Assembly (NCBI GenBank): GCA_051746985.1
Contig: JBNJFP010000004.1
Location: 1 to 64,000, forward strand
Direction: 5' to 3'
Origin: Fodinibius sp051746985
GTDB lineage: Bacteria; Bacteroidota; Rhodothermia; Balneolales; Balneolaceae
DNA length: 64,000 nucleotides
In this document: in pieces, positions 16,822 to 25,132 of the stretch
Position numbering within the stretch: the stretch's first letter is position 1
Layout of the letters: each line of letters begins with the position of its first letter
Notes under the pieces: model-generated
What the model was told of the DNA's origin: nothing
What the model saw: the letters and a program-made list of their open reading frames with translations, nothing else
Databases searched by the model: none
Translations under genes and position numbers: made by a program

Positions 16822-17352
16822 TCACCGATTTAATTTATCGTTCTCCCAATTCTTGGGATTATTTCGAATGTACTTCCGGATCCCATTCAATTCATGCCGG
16901 TTGCGAATTATATGATCATAATAATTTCTTTGCCAAACCTTGTCGCCTGGCTGGGCATTTAATTCGTTTATTGCCTTTGTGACTGCTGACTTGTACGAAC
17001 GAATAATGGTAGGGATCGAATTTTTGGTTGGCTGGCCAAATTCTTCTTTTGTTGGGACACGGCGCGCCGTGTCCCTGCCACCTTTCAATTCAATTATCCC
17101 ATGTAGGTGATTTGGCATTACGATAAATTCATCCAAGCAAACATTGTCACGTAATTTTTCCGTCCTGAACCATTCCTTTTTAGCGATTTGCCCATATTTG
17201 TTCAAAATCATTTGTCCATCGACAATTTTCCCAAAAAAACAATATCGATTAACTACGCAGATTGTTATAAAATAGTAGCCGGGTTTAGAATAGTCGTATC
17301 CCTTCAACCGGATGGATTGCCGATTATGCTTGTGAAGATCATACTTACTCAT
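16822..17352 (-). CDS. REP-associated tyrosine transposase (RAYT), Y1 family
   Basis: A 176-residue single-domain HUH transposase of the IS200-like/RAYT family. Visible are the N-terminal GYDYSKPGYYFITICV, the metal-binding HUH motif in MPNHLHGII (His82, His84), and the C-terminal YDHIIRNRHELN with YIRNNPKNW, which holds the likely catalytic Tyr161. RAYTs are domesticated Y1 transposases thought to process or spread REP palindromes. No left or right IS ends are seen, so this is not a standard IS200 element. Codons 93-100 coincide with a 22-nt perfect palindrome (17054-17075) located between the HUH motif and the catalytic helix. A second palindrome lies just past its stop. Confidence 0.93.
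   Translation of the reverse strand: MSKYDLHKHNRQSIRLKGYDYSKPGYYFITICVVNRYCFFGKIVDGQMILNKYGQIAKKEWFRTEKLRDNVCLDEFIVMPNHLHGIIELKGGRDTARRVPTKEEFGQPTKNSIPTIIRSYKSAVTKAINELNAQPGDKVWQRNYYDHIIRNRHELNGIRKYIRNNPKNWENDKLNR
17054..17075. repeat. Perfect 22-nt palindrome inside the RAYT gene
   Basis: The arm gggacacggcg is followed without a loop by its exact reverse complement. It lies within the RAYT frame and encodes residues 93-100 (reading RDTARRVP), a segment where other RAYTs vary in length. It is GC-rich against AT-rich surroundings, as expected for an inserted REP sequence that happened to keep the frame open. Confidence 0.8.
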
Positions 17353-17493
17353 ATAATTTTAGGTCTGTAAAAGTGACTAACTATTAGTAAGATCAAAAAT
17401 TGGAGCTATCCTTACGGAATTGGGTGAGAAATTCTATCACCAGACTGTTATCTTTGGAGCGAATTATTTTTGGAACCGAATCGATTTTATTTC

Positions 17494-18753
17494 ATGGCGC
17501 AACAGACCTTTAGCACGCATGTGGGGATGGTGGACATCCTGCCCGACGAAGTAGGAAAATGGCAAGCACTTGAGCGCATCATCCACGAAGAGGCAAAAAA
17601 GTTTAACTTCGAAGAGATTCGTACACCCATCATGGAGCAGACCGAACTCATCGCCCGCGGCGTGGGTCAGTTGACTGATATTGTCTCAAAAGAGATGTTC
17701 GCTTTTGAACGTGGTGAGGATCAGTACGTTTTGCGCCCCGAATGCACCGCACCTGTGGCACGTGCTTTTGTCGAACATCACCTGGAGCAGCGCGGCGGCA
17801 CCCAAAATCTCTATTATATCGGACCCATGTTCCGTGCCGAAAAGCCGCAAAAAGGTCGCCAGCGCCAGTTCCACCAGTTTGGAGCCGAAATTATAGGCGC
17901 CGACGATCCCGCTGCCGACGTCGATATCATTGCGCTGATGATGTCCATCTATGACCGCGTCGGCATCAGCAATACCACGCTGAAAATAAACTCTGTCGGT
18001 GATCCCGAAAGTCGCAAGGCCTACACGAAAGCGCTCAAAGATCACTTTCGGCCGAACCTTGATGAACTAAGTGAAGTATCCCAAAAACGATTTGAGAACA
18101 ACCCCCTGCGGATTTTGGATTCCAAAGAGGAAGAAGATCAACCTTTTATTGATAACGCCCCCGTTATTACGGATTTCCTGACCGAAGAAACCGAAAAGCA
18201 TTACGCCCGGGTTAAAGAACTGCTACAAGAACTCGATATCCCTTTCGAAGAAGATCCGCATTTAGTGCGCGGACTCGATTACTACACCCGCACCGCTTTT
18301 GAGCTCATTAGTCCCGACTTAGGAGCCCAGGATGCACTGGGTGGCGGTGGACGCTATGATCTTCTGATCGAAGAAATTGGCGGTCAGCATACTCCAGCCG
18401 TGGGGTTTGCTTCTGGAATGGAGCGACTACTTATCGCTTGTGAAGAGTTGGGAATCGATCTCTTGGAAGAAGAAATGCTGGATGTGTACATCGTTACGCT
18501 GGGCGAAGAGGCTCGAACGTGGGGACTCAAGCATTTGCCTAAATTACGAAACGCTGGTCTATCTGCGTCTATGGATTATATCGGTCGCTCGATTAAAGCA
18601 CAGATGAAAGACGCCGACCGTGAAAATGCGCGTCACGTTATTATTGTGGGCGGCAACGAACTGGCAGAAGGCAAATTTACGCTCCGTAATATGAAAGCCA
18701 GCGAAGAGGATTCCTACTCTTTTGATGAGATACTAAATAAGCTAACGAACTAA
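17494..18753 (+). CDS. hisS: Histidyl-tRNA synthetase
   Basis: Class II HisRS, which charges tRNA-His in the cytosol. Motif 2 is seen in FRAEKPQKGRQRQFHQFG and the histidine-specific signatures in LVRGLDYYTRTAFE and GGGGRYD, followed by the anticodon-binding domain (VYIVTLGEEA to the C-terminus, VIIVGGNELAEGKFTLRNM). With the ATG at 17494 the protein is 419 residues, normal for the family; the frame extends upstream to a TTG at 17470, but the ATG gives the usual short N-terminus before GMVDILPDE. It is a single gene with a short spacer to the membrane-anchored protein downstream. Confidence 0.96.
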   Translation: MAQQTFSTHVGMVDILPDEVGKWQALERIIHEEAKKFNFEEIRTPIMEQTELIARGVGQLTDIVSKEMFAFERGEDQYVLRPECTAPVARAFVEHHLEQRGGTQNLYYIGPMFRAEKPQKGRQRQFHQFGAEIIGADDPAADVDIIALMMSIYDRVGISNTTLKINSVGDPESRKAYTKALKDHFRPNLDELSEVSQKRFENNPLRILDSKEEEDQPFIDNAPVITDFLTEETEKHYARVKELLQELDIPFEEDPHLVRGLDYYTRTAFELISPDLGAQDALGGGGRYDLLIEEIGGQHTPAVGFASGMERLLIACEELGIDLLEEEMLDVYIVTLGEEARTWGLKHLPKLRNAGLSASMDYIGRSIKAQMKDADRENARHVIIVGGNELAEGKFTLRNMKASEEDSYSFDEILNKLTN

Positions 18754-18768
18754 CGAAAACCAGTATCT

Positions 18769-19409
18769 ATGAAAAATAAAAAATACTATTTCATAGGTGC
18801 TTTGGTACTTGTGATTGCTATCATTGGCTACCATTATTTGGCCGCCTCCCAGGCCGAACAGCAAATTGGTGAGGCGCTTGAGGAATACGACGAACAGGAA
18901 GAATCGCTGTCTATAAAATATTCTGGCATTGATATAACCCCCTTTTCGGCGGATGTGACGTTTAGCGACCTGACTATCATTTTTGGCAATCATATTGAGC
19001 GAGCCAAACACATCAATCTCGACCTTGGATACCTCGATTTTTTAAATATCTATTTCGGAGGCGCAGAATACGGGTTAAAACATGTGAATCACGCCATTGT
19101 TACGACTGTCAAACCCACATACACCAACCGGGAAGGCCGACAGGAAATAAAATCAGACAGCCTTATTATAACGTACCGCGGCAATGCCTTGGACGGGCTC
19201 CAAAATGCCATTAACGGTACTCCTTTTAACAACGATCACCGACTTGATATTGAAAGCCGTAACAACACTTTTTCCTTGCCAAATACATTACTTACTACTA
19301 TGAAATCACAACACATTCATTATTCGGGAAACATTTCTGATTCAAGAAACAATTTCTGGTCAGATGGCGATCACGACATCCGGTTGGATTCGCTCACGTG
19401 GACGCCCCC
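18769..19409 (+). CDS. Membrane-anchored protein of unknown function, cut by gap
   Basis: The first 213 codons are visible before the N gap at 19410. Residues 6-26 form one hydrophobic helix (YFIGALVLVIAIIGYHYLAA), an uncleaved anchor, and the rest is predicted to be periplasmic. The body has alternating strands such as LSIKYSGIDITPFSADVTFSDLTI and SDSLIITYRG, the style of AsmA/DUF748-like proteins that form long beta-rich bridges in the envelope. That resemblance is only a pattern, so I give no function. It starts 15 nt after hisS. The C-terminus is missing because of the gap, not because of a visible mutation. Confidence 0.7.
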
Positions 19410-19509
19410 NNNNNNNNNNNNNNNNNNNNNNNNNNNNNNNNNNNNNNNNNNNNNNNNNNNNNNNNNNNNNNNNNNNNNNNNNNNNNNNNNNNNNNNNNNN
19501 NNNNNNNNN
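19410..19509. other. Assembly gap of 100 N
   Basis: Exactly 100 N, the conventional size for a scaffold gap of unknown length. It removes the end of the gene starting at 18769 and the start of mrpE, so genes could be missing between them, possibly including an MrpA-type subunit. Confidence 0.99.
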
Positions 19510-19978
19510 ACACACCATCATGGGGATCATCAGCGTCGGTATCGTCATGGGAATCAACTATAAACTCAAGACCTTCTCGTTTTATGATAATGAAACGGAT
19601 GTGCTAAAAGAACTACGCTTTTTTTATGCCCCTTATTACTTTGGATGGCTACTCGTACAAATTGTTATTTCGGGAATAGAAGTTGCGAAAATTCTTTTAA
19701 GTCCCTCTTTGCCCATCCAAACTTCAATGGTTCGTTTCAAAGTGGATTTTCCCAACCCTCACTGCAAGATGATTTTAGGCAATTCCATCACGCTAACACC
19801 CGGAACGCTCACGGTGGATATAAATGATGATGAATTTATTGTCCATGCCATTACTCCTTCATCATTCGAGGGCATAGCAAGCGATCAAATGCCCCAAAAG
19901 GTGTTGAAATTATTCACCACCGAAAAACAACCTGTTATATCAGATTTTGAAGTTATTGAAAGCAAGGAGGAACTGTAA
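19510..19978 (+). CDS. mrpE: Na+/H+ antiporter subunit E (MrpE), N-terminus lost in gap
   Basis: The visible 155 residues contain two hydrophobic segments (TIMGIISVGIVMGINY, then FGWLLVQIVISGIEVAKILL) and the conserved cytoplasmic domain of the MrpE/MnhE/MbhA family, including GNSITLTPGTLTVDINDDEFIVHAI. MrpE sits at the edge of the Mrp complex and is required for antiport in studied systems. The start lies in the 100-N gap. The stop overlaps the next gene (TAATG), as in a tightly packed operon: E-F-G-MbhD-MbhE-B-C-D-D2-small-D3 follow without a break. Confidence 0.93.
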
Positions 19979-20253
19979 TGGAAATCTTTTTTCTGATTAG
20001 CGCAGTCGTTTTAACCGCCATTATAGCTGTTCCCGCGTACCGGGTTATCAAGGGACCCACCGTATTTGATCGCCTTATTGGTACCAATGCCATTGCGACC
20101 AAGACCATCGTATTAATTATTTTAATCGGATACGTTTATGGCCGGATAGATATGTTTATTGATATTACCCTGGCGTATGCTATCCTCGGGTTTATCGGGT
20201 CGCTAACCATTGCAAAATACTTCTCAACTACAAAGGTGCGATTTGATGATTGA
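19978..20253 (+). CDS. mrpF: Na+/H+ antiporter subunit F (MrpF)
   Basis: A 91-residue, three-helix protein of the MrpF/MnhF/MbhB family. The signature YRVIKGPTVFDRLIGTNAIATK falls at about residues 22-43, and DITLAYAILGFIGSLTIAKYF forms the last helix. Subunits E, F and G form a small membrane block that links the large antiporter subunits. Its ATG overlaps the mrpE stop by one base and its stop overlaps the mrpG start by 8 nt, implying strict coupling. Confidence 0.95.
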   Translation: MEIFFLISAVVLTAIIAVPAYRVIKGPTVFDRLIGTNAIATKTIVLIILIGYVYGRIDMFIDITLAYAILGFIGSLTIAKYFSTTKVRFDD

Positions 20254-20563
20254 TATTACCAACATTTTAACCATTGTATTTATTGTTCTGGGGATATTCT
20301 TCCTGCTCATCGGGAGCATCGGCACCATTCGGTTGCCCGATTTCTATTCCCGAACGCACGCCACCAGCAAGAGTGATACGCTGGGGATGATCCTGATCAT
20401 CATCGGGCTTATTATTTTTGAAGGACTTACCCTTAACAGCGGCAAGTTATCCCTGGTTTTGCTCTTTATCCTTCTTGCAAATCCTATCGGGGCTCATGCA
20501 ATGGCAAGGGCCGCCTATAACTCCGGACTTTCACCCCGATTTCTCGATACTAAAAAAGATTAA
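20246..20563 (+). CDS. mrpG: Na+/H+ antiporter subunit G (MrpG)
   Basis: A three-helix protein of the MrpG/PhaG/MbhC family. The hallmark GSIGTIRLPDFYSRTHATSKSDTLG follows the first helix, and SLVLLFILLANPIGAHAMARAAY forms the last. I choose the ATG at 20246 (105 residues), inside ATGATTGA overlapping the mrpF stop; the frame runs upstream into mrpF but gives a tail unlike the family. Together with E and F it makes the small-subunit end of the complex. Confidence 0.94.
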   Translation: MIDITNILTIVFIVLGIFFLLIGSIGTIRLPDFYSRTHATSKSDTLGMILIIIGLIIFEGLTLNSGKLSLVLLFILLANPIGAHAMARAAYNSGLSPRFLDTKKD

Positions 20564-20566
20564 CAA

Positions 20567-20812
20567 ATGTACTGGGCACTCGAACTCATATTATTTTTAT
20601 TCTTATTGATTACTGCCTACATCGCCCTGGAGGCCGATGATTTGCTCGTAGCAGCAGTTATGCTTACTACATTCAGCTTTTTAATGGCCCTGCTTTTTAC
20701 CACCATGGGGGCGGTTGATGTTGGCTTTACGGAAGCTGTTGTTGGCGCCGGAGTAACCGGCATATTACTTGTCGTAGCAATTTATCAAACTAAATTTACA
20801 ACAGTAGATTGA
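20567..20812 (+). CDS. Mrp complex subunit, MbhD-like (DUF4040)
   Basis: An 81-residue three-helix protein with EADDLLVAAVMLTTFSFLMALLFTTMGAVDVGFTEAVVGAGVTG. This is the DUF4040/MbhD domain that in typical bacterial Mrp operons forms part of the C-terminal end of MrpA and in archaeal Mbh hydrogenase is the separate subunit MbhD. The acidic residues and the GFTEAVVGAG motif resemble NuoJ-like subunits near the ion path. Here it is a stand-alone gene between mrpG and the MbhE-like gene, exactly as in archaeal mbh operons. The next gene starts within its stop (TTGA). Confidence 0.9.
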   Translation: MYWALELILFLFLLITAYIALEADDLLVAAVMLTTFSFLMALLFTTMGAVDVGFTEAVVGAGVTGILLVVAIYQTKFTTVD

Positions 20813-21120
20813 AGTACTTAAAATTACTTTTAATCCTCGCATTTACAACGGTGCTGCTTTTTGCGGCCTCCGATTTACCGTTTCGGGGCAACCCCGATAA
20901 TCAGATGAATCAGGAGGTAAGTATCACAGGTACCGAAGTGCCGGGCACCTACTACATCCAGCAAGCATATAATGATGCCCATACCCCCAATATTGTTACC
21001 GTAATTTTGGGAGACTACCGTAGTATTGATACGCTTGGCGAACAGATCGTAATCTTTACAGCTGGTTTAATATGTTTTTTACTGTTAAGAAAACGGGGGC
21101 AAGAAGAAGATGACGAATAG
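20809..21120 (+). CDS. Mrp complex subunit, MbhE-like
   Basis: A 103-residue protein with an N-terminal helix (LKLLLILAFTTVLLFAASDL), an extracytoplasmic loop and a C-terminal helix. The loop ends in PNIVTVILGDYRSIDTLGEQIVIF, the conserved MbhE motif that in bacteria is usually the extreme C-terminus of MrpA. The start is TTG at 20809, overlapping the previous stop by 4 nt, and the end overlaps the MnhB-like gene by 11 nt. That both MbhD and MbhE are separate genes marks this operon as the split-MrpA, Mbh-like type. Confidence 0.87.
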   Translation: MKYLKLLLILAFTTVLLFAASDLPFRGNPDNQMNQEVSITGTEVPGTYYIQQAYNDAHTPNIVTVILGDYRSIDTLGEQIVIFTAGLICFLLLRKRGQEEDDE

Positions 21121-21550
21121 AGAACACAGTCCCATTATTTTACTGGGAGCTCGATTTTTGAGTCCCTACATCATGGTATTTGGCTTTTATGTGATCTTTC
21201 ACGGACACTATTCGCCCGGCGGTGGTTTTCAGGGGGGCACCCTACTGGCAGCCTCACTGTTGTTGGTCCGCATTGCAAGCGGTACAGAAATAGCCAACTT
21301 ACAATTTAAAGAATATCTGGCCACCCCCTATGCGGCTCTTGGCGTTCTTATTTATTTTGGTACCGGACTCGTAGCCCTTATCATGGGCGGCTATTTTCTG
21401 GATTACGAACAACTGCCCATTCCCGGTTTAGAGGCAGCAGACCTGCGTTATTGGGGCATACTCATTATTGAGCTTGGCATCGGGATTACGGTAATGACCG
21501 TATTAGTACTCATTTATGATAATATGGTAAAAGGTGAAGACTATGCTTGA
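21110..21550 (+). CDS. mrpB: Na+/H+ antiporter subunit B (MnhB domain)
   Basis: A 146-residue, four-helix protein. The signature FHGHYSPGGGFQGGTLLAASLLL at about residues 28-50 is diagnostic of MnhB/MbhF, and GIGITVMTVLVLIYDNM ends the protein. It corresponds to MrpB of bacterial antiporters and MbhF of archaeal hydrogenase. The ATG overlaps the previous gene by 11 nt and the stop overlaps the mrpC start by 8 nt. Confidence 0.95.
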   Translation: MTNREHSPIILLGARFLSPYIMVFGFYVIFHGHYSPGGGFQGGTLLAASLLLVRIASGTEIANLQFKEYLATPYAALGVLIYFGTGLVALIMGGYFLDYEQLPIPGLEAADLRYWGILIIELGIGITVMTVLVLIYDNMVKGEDYA

Positions 21551-21911
21551 TTTCTTTATGGGCCATTATGCCTACTGGTTTACCATTATTTTGTTGGCTA
21601 TCGGGTTATATGGCATGCTTATGAAGAAAAATCTCGTCAAAAAGACGATTGGACTTTCCATCTTTCAGGCAGCCGTTATTTTGTTTTTTGTATCAGTAGC
21701 CATGAAAGACGGTGCTACCGTGCCCGTAAAAATGGAGGGACTGCCCGTTAGCGAGGCAGCTAACTATATGAATGCCCTGCCGCACACGCTCATGCTTACG
21801 GCTATTGTGGTGGGCGTAGCAACATTGGGTGTGGCCTTCACCTTGATCATCACTATTTATAATCGCTACGAAACACTCAACGAAGAAGAACTTTTAGATA
21901 AGATTCAATGA
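21543..21911 (+). CDS. mrpC: Na+/H+ antiporter subunit C (MrpC, NuoK-like)
   Basis: A three-helix NuoK/MrpC/MbhG homologue. GLYGMLMKKNLVKKTIGLSIFQAAVILFFV is the family core, and the third helix LTAIVVGVATLGVAFTLIITIY matches NuoK helix 3. I choose the ATG at 21543 (122 residues), within the usual overlap with the mrpB stop; an in-frame GTG at 21534 is also possible. It docks the first large MrpD subunit. The stop overlaps the next ATG by 4 nt (ATGA). Confidence 0.95.
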   Translation: MLDFFMGHYAYWFTIILLAIGLYGMLMKKNLVKKTIGLSIFQAAVILFFVSVAMKDGATVPVKMEGLPVSEAANYMNALPHTLMLTAIVVGVATLGVAFTLIITIYNRYETLNEEELLDKIQ

Positions 21912-23407
21912 TCGGATCAGAGATACCGGCGTTAATCCCCATTACTTTTATCTTATTTGCGATCCTGATTCCCGTCATCGGGTTATGGAAGCGGAAATTA
22001 TCATGGCATCTGGCCCTGACTGGATCGGGAATAGCCACTTTCTTTTCCGCTTATGGATTATGGTATCTGATCCAAACCGGCGAAACAGTCCGCTATTATT
22101 TTGGTGGTTGGATGCCTCCCGTAGGAATAGAGTTTGTCTATGACGGGCTTGCCGCATTTATTGTCTTAGTGATTAACGCCATCGCCTTTTTAGTGCTGAT
22201 TCATTCCAAAAAGATCAGTGAAAACGAATTTCCCGGCAAGTTCATGGGGTATTACTCGGTAGCCATGCTGATGATGCTCGGCTTTAACGGGATGGTACTC
22301 ACTGGCGACCTCTTTAACCTCTACGTCTTTTTAGAAATTTCCTCACTTTCCAGCTATGCCCTCATTGCGATCGGCGAAAAGCGAGCACCGTTTGCCGCAT
22401 TTCGTTACCTGATTATTGGAACCGTTGGCGGATCACTTTATCTGCTTGGGGTTGGATTTTTATATACCGTTACCGGCACGCTCAACATCATTGATATGCA
22501 CCAGATGTTGCCAGAGGTCATTGGACATTCATCTGTTATTGCAGCAATCATTTTAATGGTCATTGGTATTGGCGTAAAAGCAGCCTTGTTTCCACTACAC
22601 GGCTGGCTGCCCGATTCTTACACCTACGCCTCATCCACTTCATCGGCCATTATTGCGCCTATCGGTACCAAAGTGGCCGCCTATATTCTATTCCGCGTGG
22701 TACTGTTTTTGTTCGGTGTAGAGCTCATTGATGCGGCTCTGCCGGTGACCACCATTATCGGAATTTTTGCTGGAATCGGTATCCTTTACGGATCTATTAT
22801 GGCTATTGCCCAAAGCGAGCTCAAAAAAATGCTGGCATACAGCAGCGTCTCCCAGATTGGATACATCATTATGGGATTAAGCCTGGCCAACCCTTTTGGG
22901 TTTATTGGTGCTATACTACACGTGCTTAACCACGCATTAATGAAGGCCTTATTGTTTTTAGTATCGGGCAGCATGCGATTGAAAGAAGGGCATTCACTGA
23001 TTACGAAATTTGACGATAGCTATCGAAAAAAATATCCGTGGACGATGGCTGCCTTTACAACCGCCGCCATCTCAATGGTTGGGCTGCCTCCACTGGCAGG
23101 ATTTTTCAGCAAGTGGTATCTCGCATTGGGTACCATCGAAAACAGCAGCTGGCTTTTATTAGCTGTTATTTTGATTAGTTCGCTGCTCAACGCTGTTTAC
23201 TTCTTCCGCATCCTCGAAAAAGTGTATCTGCGCAGTCCCGAAACCAGCGAGGTTGCCGAAATGGCTCAGACGCCAGCCGAGAAAAATGAAGTTGACTTTA
23301 GCATGATGATGCCCATGGGCATCATGGCACTCGGACTGTTGATCGTAGGTATTTTTAATGCTTATATCGTTGACGTTATTGTAACAATGTTCCCGGCAGG
23401 ATTTTAA
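21908..23407 (+). CDS. mrpD: Na+/H+ antiporter subunit D (MrpD), first large subunit
   Basis: A 499-residue, about 14-helix protein of the proton-conducting transporter family shared with NuoL/M/N. The channel residues are visible: Glu143 in NLYVFLEISS (helix 5) and Lys224 in GIGVKAALFPLHGWLPD (helix 7), with a further Lys in APIGTKVAAY (helix 8). It directly follows mrpC with an ATGA overlap, the normal C-D order of Mrp and the G-H order of mbh. It should carry H+ or Na+ through the inner membrane. Confidence 0.94.
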   Translation: MIGSEIPALIPITFILFAILIPVIGLWKRKLSWHLALTGSGIATFFSAYGLWYLIQTGETVRYYFGGWMPPVGIEFVYDGLAAFIVLVINAIAFLVLIHSKKISENEFPGKFMGYYSVAMLMMLGFNGMVLTGDLFNLYVFLEISSLSSYALIAIGEKRAPFAAFRYLIIGTVGGSLYLLGVGFLYTVTGTLNIIDMHQMLPEVIGHSSVIAAIILMVIGIGVKAALFPLHGWLPDSYTYASSTSSAIIAPIGTKVAAYILFRVVLFLFGVELIDAALPVTTIIGIFAGIGILYGSIMAIAQSELKKMLAYSSVSQIGYIIMGLSLANPFGFIGAILHVLNHALMKALLFLVSGSMRLKEGHSLITKFDDSYRKKYPWTMAAFTTAAISMVGLPPLAGFFSKWYLALGTIENSSWLLLAVILISSLLNAVYFFRILEKVYLRSPETSEVAEMAQTPAEKNEVDFSMMMPMGIMALGLLIVGIFNAYIVDVIVTMFPAGF

Positions 23408-23429
23408 ACCAAGTTATTTACGCATAAAC

Positions 23430-24905
23430 ATGGAGCTTACATATATTCCTTTATTAGCAGTTCTGGTTTCGCTTGCAGCGGTTCCGTTTATATTGCTGAG
23501 TTCTAACAAGCCTAACCTTCGAGAGTTCTGGACCATCCTGGCCGGACTCATAAAGTTTGGACTTGTGCTCACGCTCGTCCCCTCTGCACTAGAAGGCGAA
23601 ACGGTTGAAATCACGCTCCTTGAAATAGCTCCCGACCTCCCACTCGTGCTTGCAGCCGACACCTTCGGTGTTTTCTTTGCTATTATTGCATCAGGACTTT
23701 GGATCTTCACCTCATTTTACTCCATCGGCTACATGCGGGGACACAATGAGAAAAAACAAACCCGCTATTTTGCCAGCTTTGCTATCTGTTTATCCTCTAC
23801 CATTGGCATTGCCTTTTCCGGAAACCTCTTGACCTTCATCATTTTCTACGAGATGCTTACGCTGGCCACCTACCCCTTGGTGATTCACAGCGAAAACAAG
23901 AAAGCTATTGCCGCGGGACGCAAATATCTGACGTACACTTTAACAGCGGGGCTGCTACTTATTGCAGCAGCAGGAATCACCTATTCCCTAACCGGCACAC
24001 TCGATTTTCAGGCTGGCGGAATTTTTGGTGATGTGGAGCTATCGCATTCCATGGCGGTCGTTATTTTCTTACTCTTTTTGGGTGGCGTAGGCGTTAAGGC
24101 AGGCATCATGCCGCTGCACAGCTGGCTGCCTTCTGCTATGGCAGCTCCCACGCCCGTTAGTGCTTTGCTGCACGCGGTAGCCGTGGTAAAGTCTGGGGTA
24201 TTTGGCATTATCCGCGTAGTTGGCTTTATCTTCGGTCCCGATGTGATGGCCGAGTTCGGGCTTAACGAAATACTGATGGTTCTGGCAGGTGTCACCATCA
24301 TTGTAGCATCACTGCTGGCATTTGCTCAAGATAATTTAAAACGGAGACTGGCCTACTCCACCGTTGGACATCTTTCGTACATCGTTTTAGGTGCCGCACT
24401 ACTTACCGAAACTGGTCTGATTGGCAGTATCATGCACATTTCAACGCACGCCACTATGAAAATCACCCTATTTTTCTGTGCGGGAGCTATCATGGTGAAT
24501 CTCCATAAAAAGAATATCAGCAATATGAACGGTATTGCTAAGGTAATGCCCTGGACAATGGGAGCCTTTACAATTGGTTCTATGGGCTTGGCCGGTATTC
24601 CTCCTATAAATGGATTTGTAAGCAAATGGTATCTTGCCTCGGGAGTTCTTGAGGGCGAAATGATGATTCCGCTCATCATTTTAGTTATTAGTGGGTTACT
24701 TAACGTTGGATACTTTTTCCCGATCATCCACAGAGCCTACTTTAAAAAAGGGGGGCCAGAACTTGAAGACCATTCCGAGGCATCGCCCTTTATGGTTGTT
24801 CCGCTTACCGGCACGGCCATTTTATCGGTGCTGTTTGGGATTTATCCCGACCTGTTTTTCAACTTTTTTGATTTAGCAACCGAAATAGCTTCAACCATTT
24901 TTTAA
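23430..24905 (+). CDS. Second MrpD-like proton-conducting subunit
   Basis: A 491-residue NuoL/M/N-family protein with about 14 helices. The key residues are kept: Glu141 in IIFYEMLTLATYPLV (helix 5) and Lys223 in GVGVKAGIMPLHSWLPSAM (helix 7), with ALLHAVAVVKSGVF for helices 7-8. It begins 22 nt after mrpD. It is clearly a paralogue rather than a copy; the motif PTPVSALLHAVAVVK is closer to NuoL/M and hydrogenase-linked subunits than to the first MrpD. It adds a second putative ion channel to the complex. No hydrogenase or NADH-oxidising gene is nearby. Confidence 0.92.
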   Translation: MELTYIPLLAVLVSLAAVPFILLSSNKPNLREFWTILAGLIKFGLVLTLVPSALEGETVEITLLEIAPDLPLVLAADTFGVFFAIIASGLWIFTSFYSIGYMRGHNEKKQTRYFASFAICLSSTIGIAFSGNLLTFIIFYEMLTLATYPLVIHSENKKAIAAGRKYLTYTLTAGLLLIAAAGITYSLTGTLDFQAGGIFGDVELSHSMAVVIFLLFLGGVGVKAGIMPLHSWLPSAMAAPTPVSALLHAVAVVKSGVFGIIRVVGFIFGPDVMAEFGLNEILMVLAGVTIIVASLLAFAQDNLKRRLAYSTVGHLSYIVLGAALLTETGLIGSIMHISTHATMKITLFFCAGAIMVNLHKKNISNMNGIAKVMPWTMGAFTIGSMGLAGIPPINGFVSKWYLASGVLEGEMMIPLIILVISGLLNVGYFFPIIHRAYFKKGGPELEDHSEASPFMVVPLTGTAILSVLFGIYPDLFFNFFDLATEIASTIF

Positions 24906-24916
24906 CCCTTGTACCT

Positions 24917-25132
24917 ATGAAGAAGTGGCATTGGATAGCGCTTGGCATCGTATTTATCATCAGCTTGATATTGGAATTTGGGTTTATGAAAATCAAGGAC
25001 CCTCACTGGTGGAACCACATCCCCGCATTTTATGCAATATGGGGTTTTGTGGGATGCGTAGCTATCATCTATATCTCTAAGTGGGTAGGCAAACTTTTCA
25101 TTTTAAGCGACGAAGATTACTATGATCGTTGA
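24917..25132 (+). CDS. Small two-helix membrane protein within the Mrp operon
   Basis: A 71-residue protein with two hydrophobic helices (WIALGIVFIISLILEFGFM at about 5-23 and FYAIWGFVGCVAIIYISKWVGKL at about 39-61) separated by a Trp/His-rich loop, KDPHWWNHIPA. The C-terminus is charged (LSDEDYYDR). I do not recognise it as a named Mrp subunit. It lies 11 nt after the second MrpD-like gene and overlaps the third by 11 nt, so it must be made with them. The coupling suggests an accessory subunit that joins the third large subunit to the complex. Confidence 0.85.
   Translation: MKKWHWIALGIVFIISLILEFGFMKIKDPHWWNHIPAFYAIWGFVGCVAIIYISKWVGKLFILSDEDYYDR

Noticed and set aside
16822..17352. Complete IS200/IS605 insertion sequence
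   Set aside because: No tnpB, no subterminal hairpin ends in the right place and no target motif; the sequence type and nearby palindromes fit a RAYT instead.
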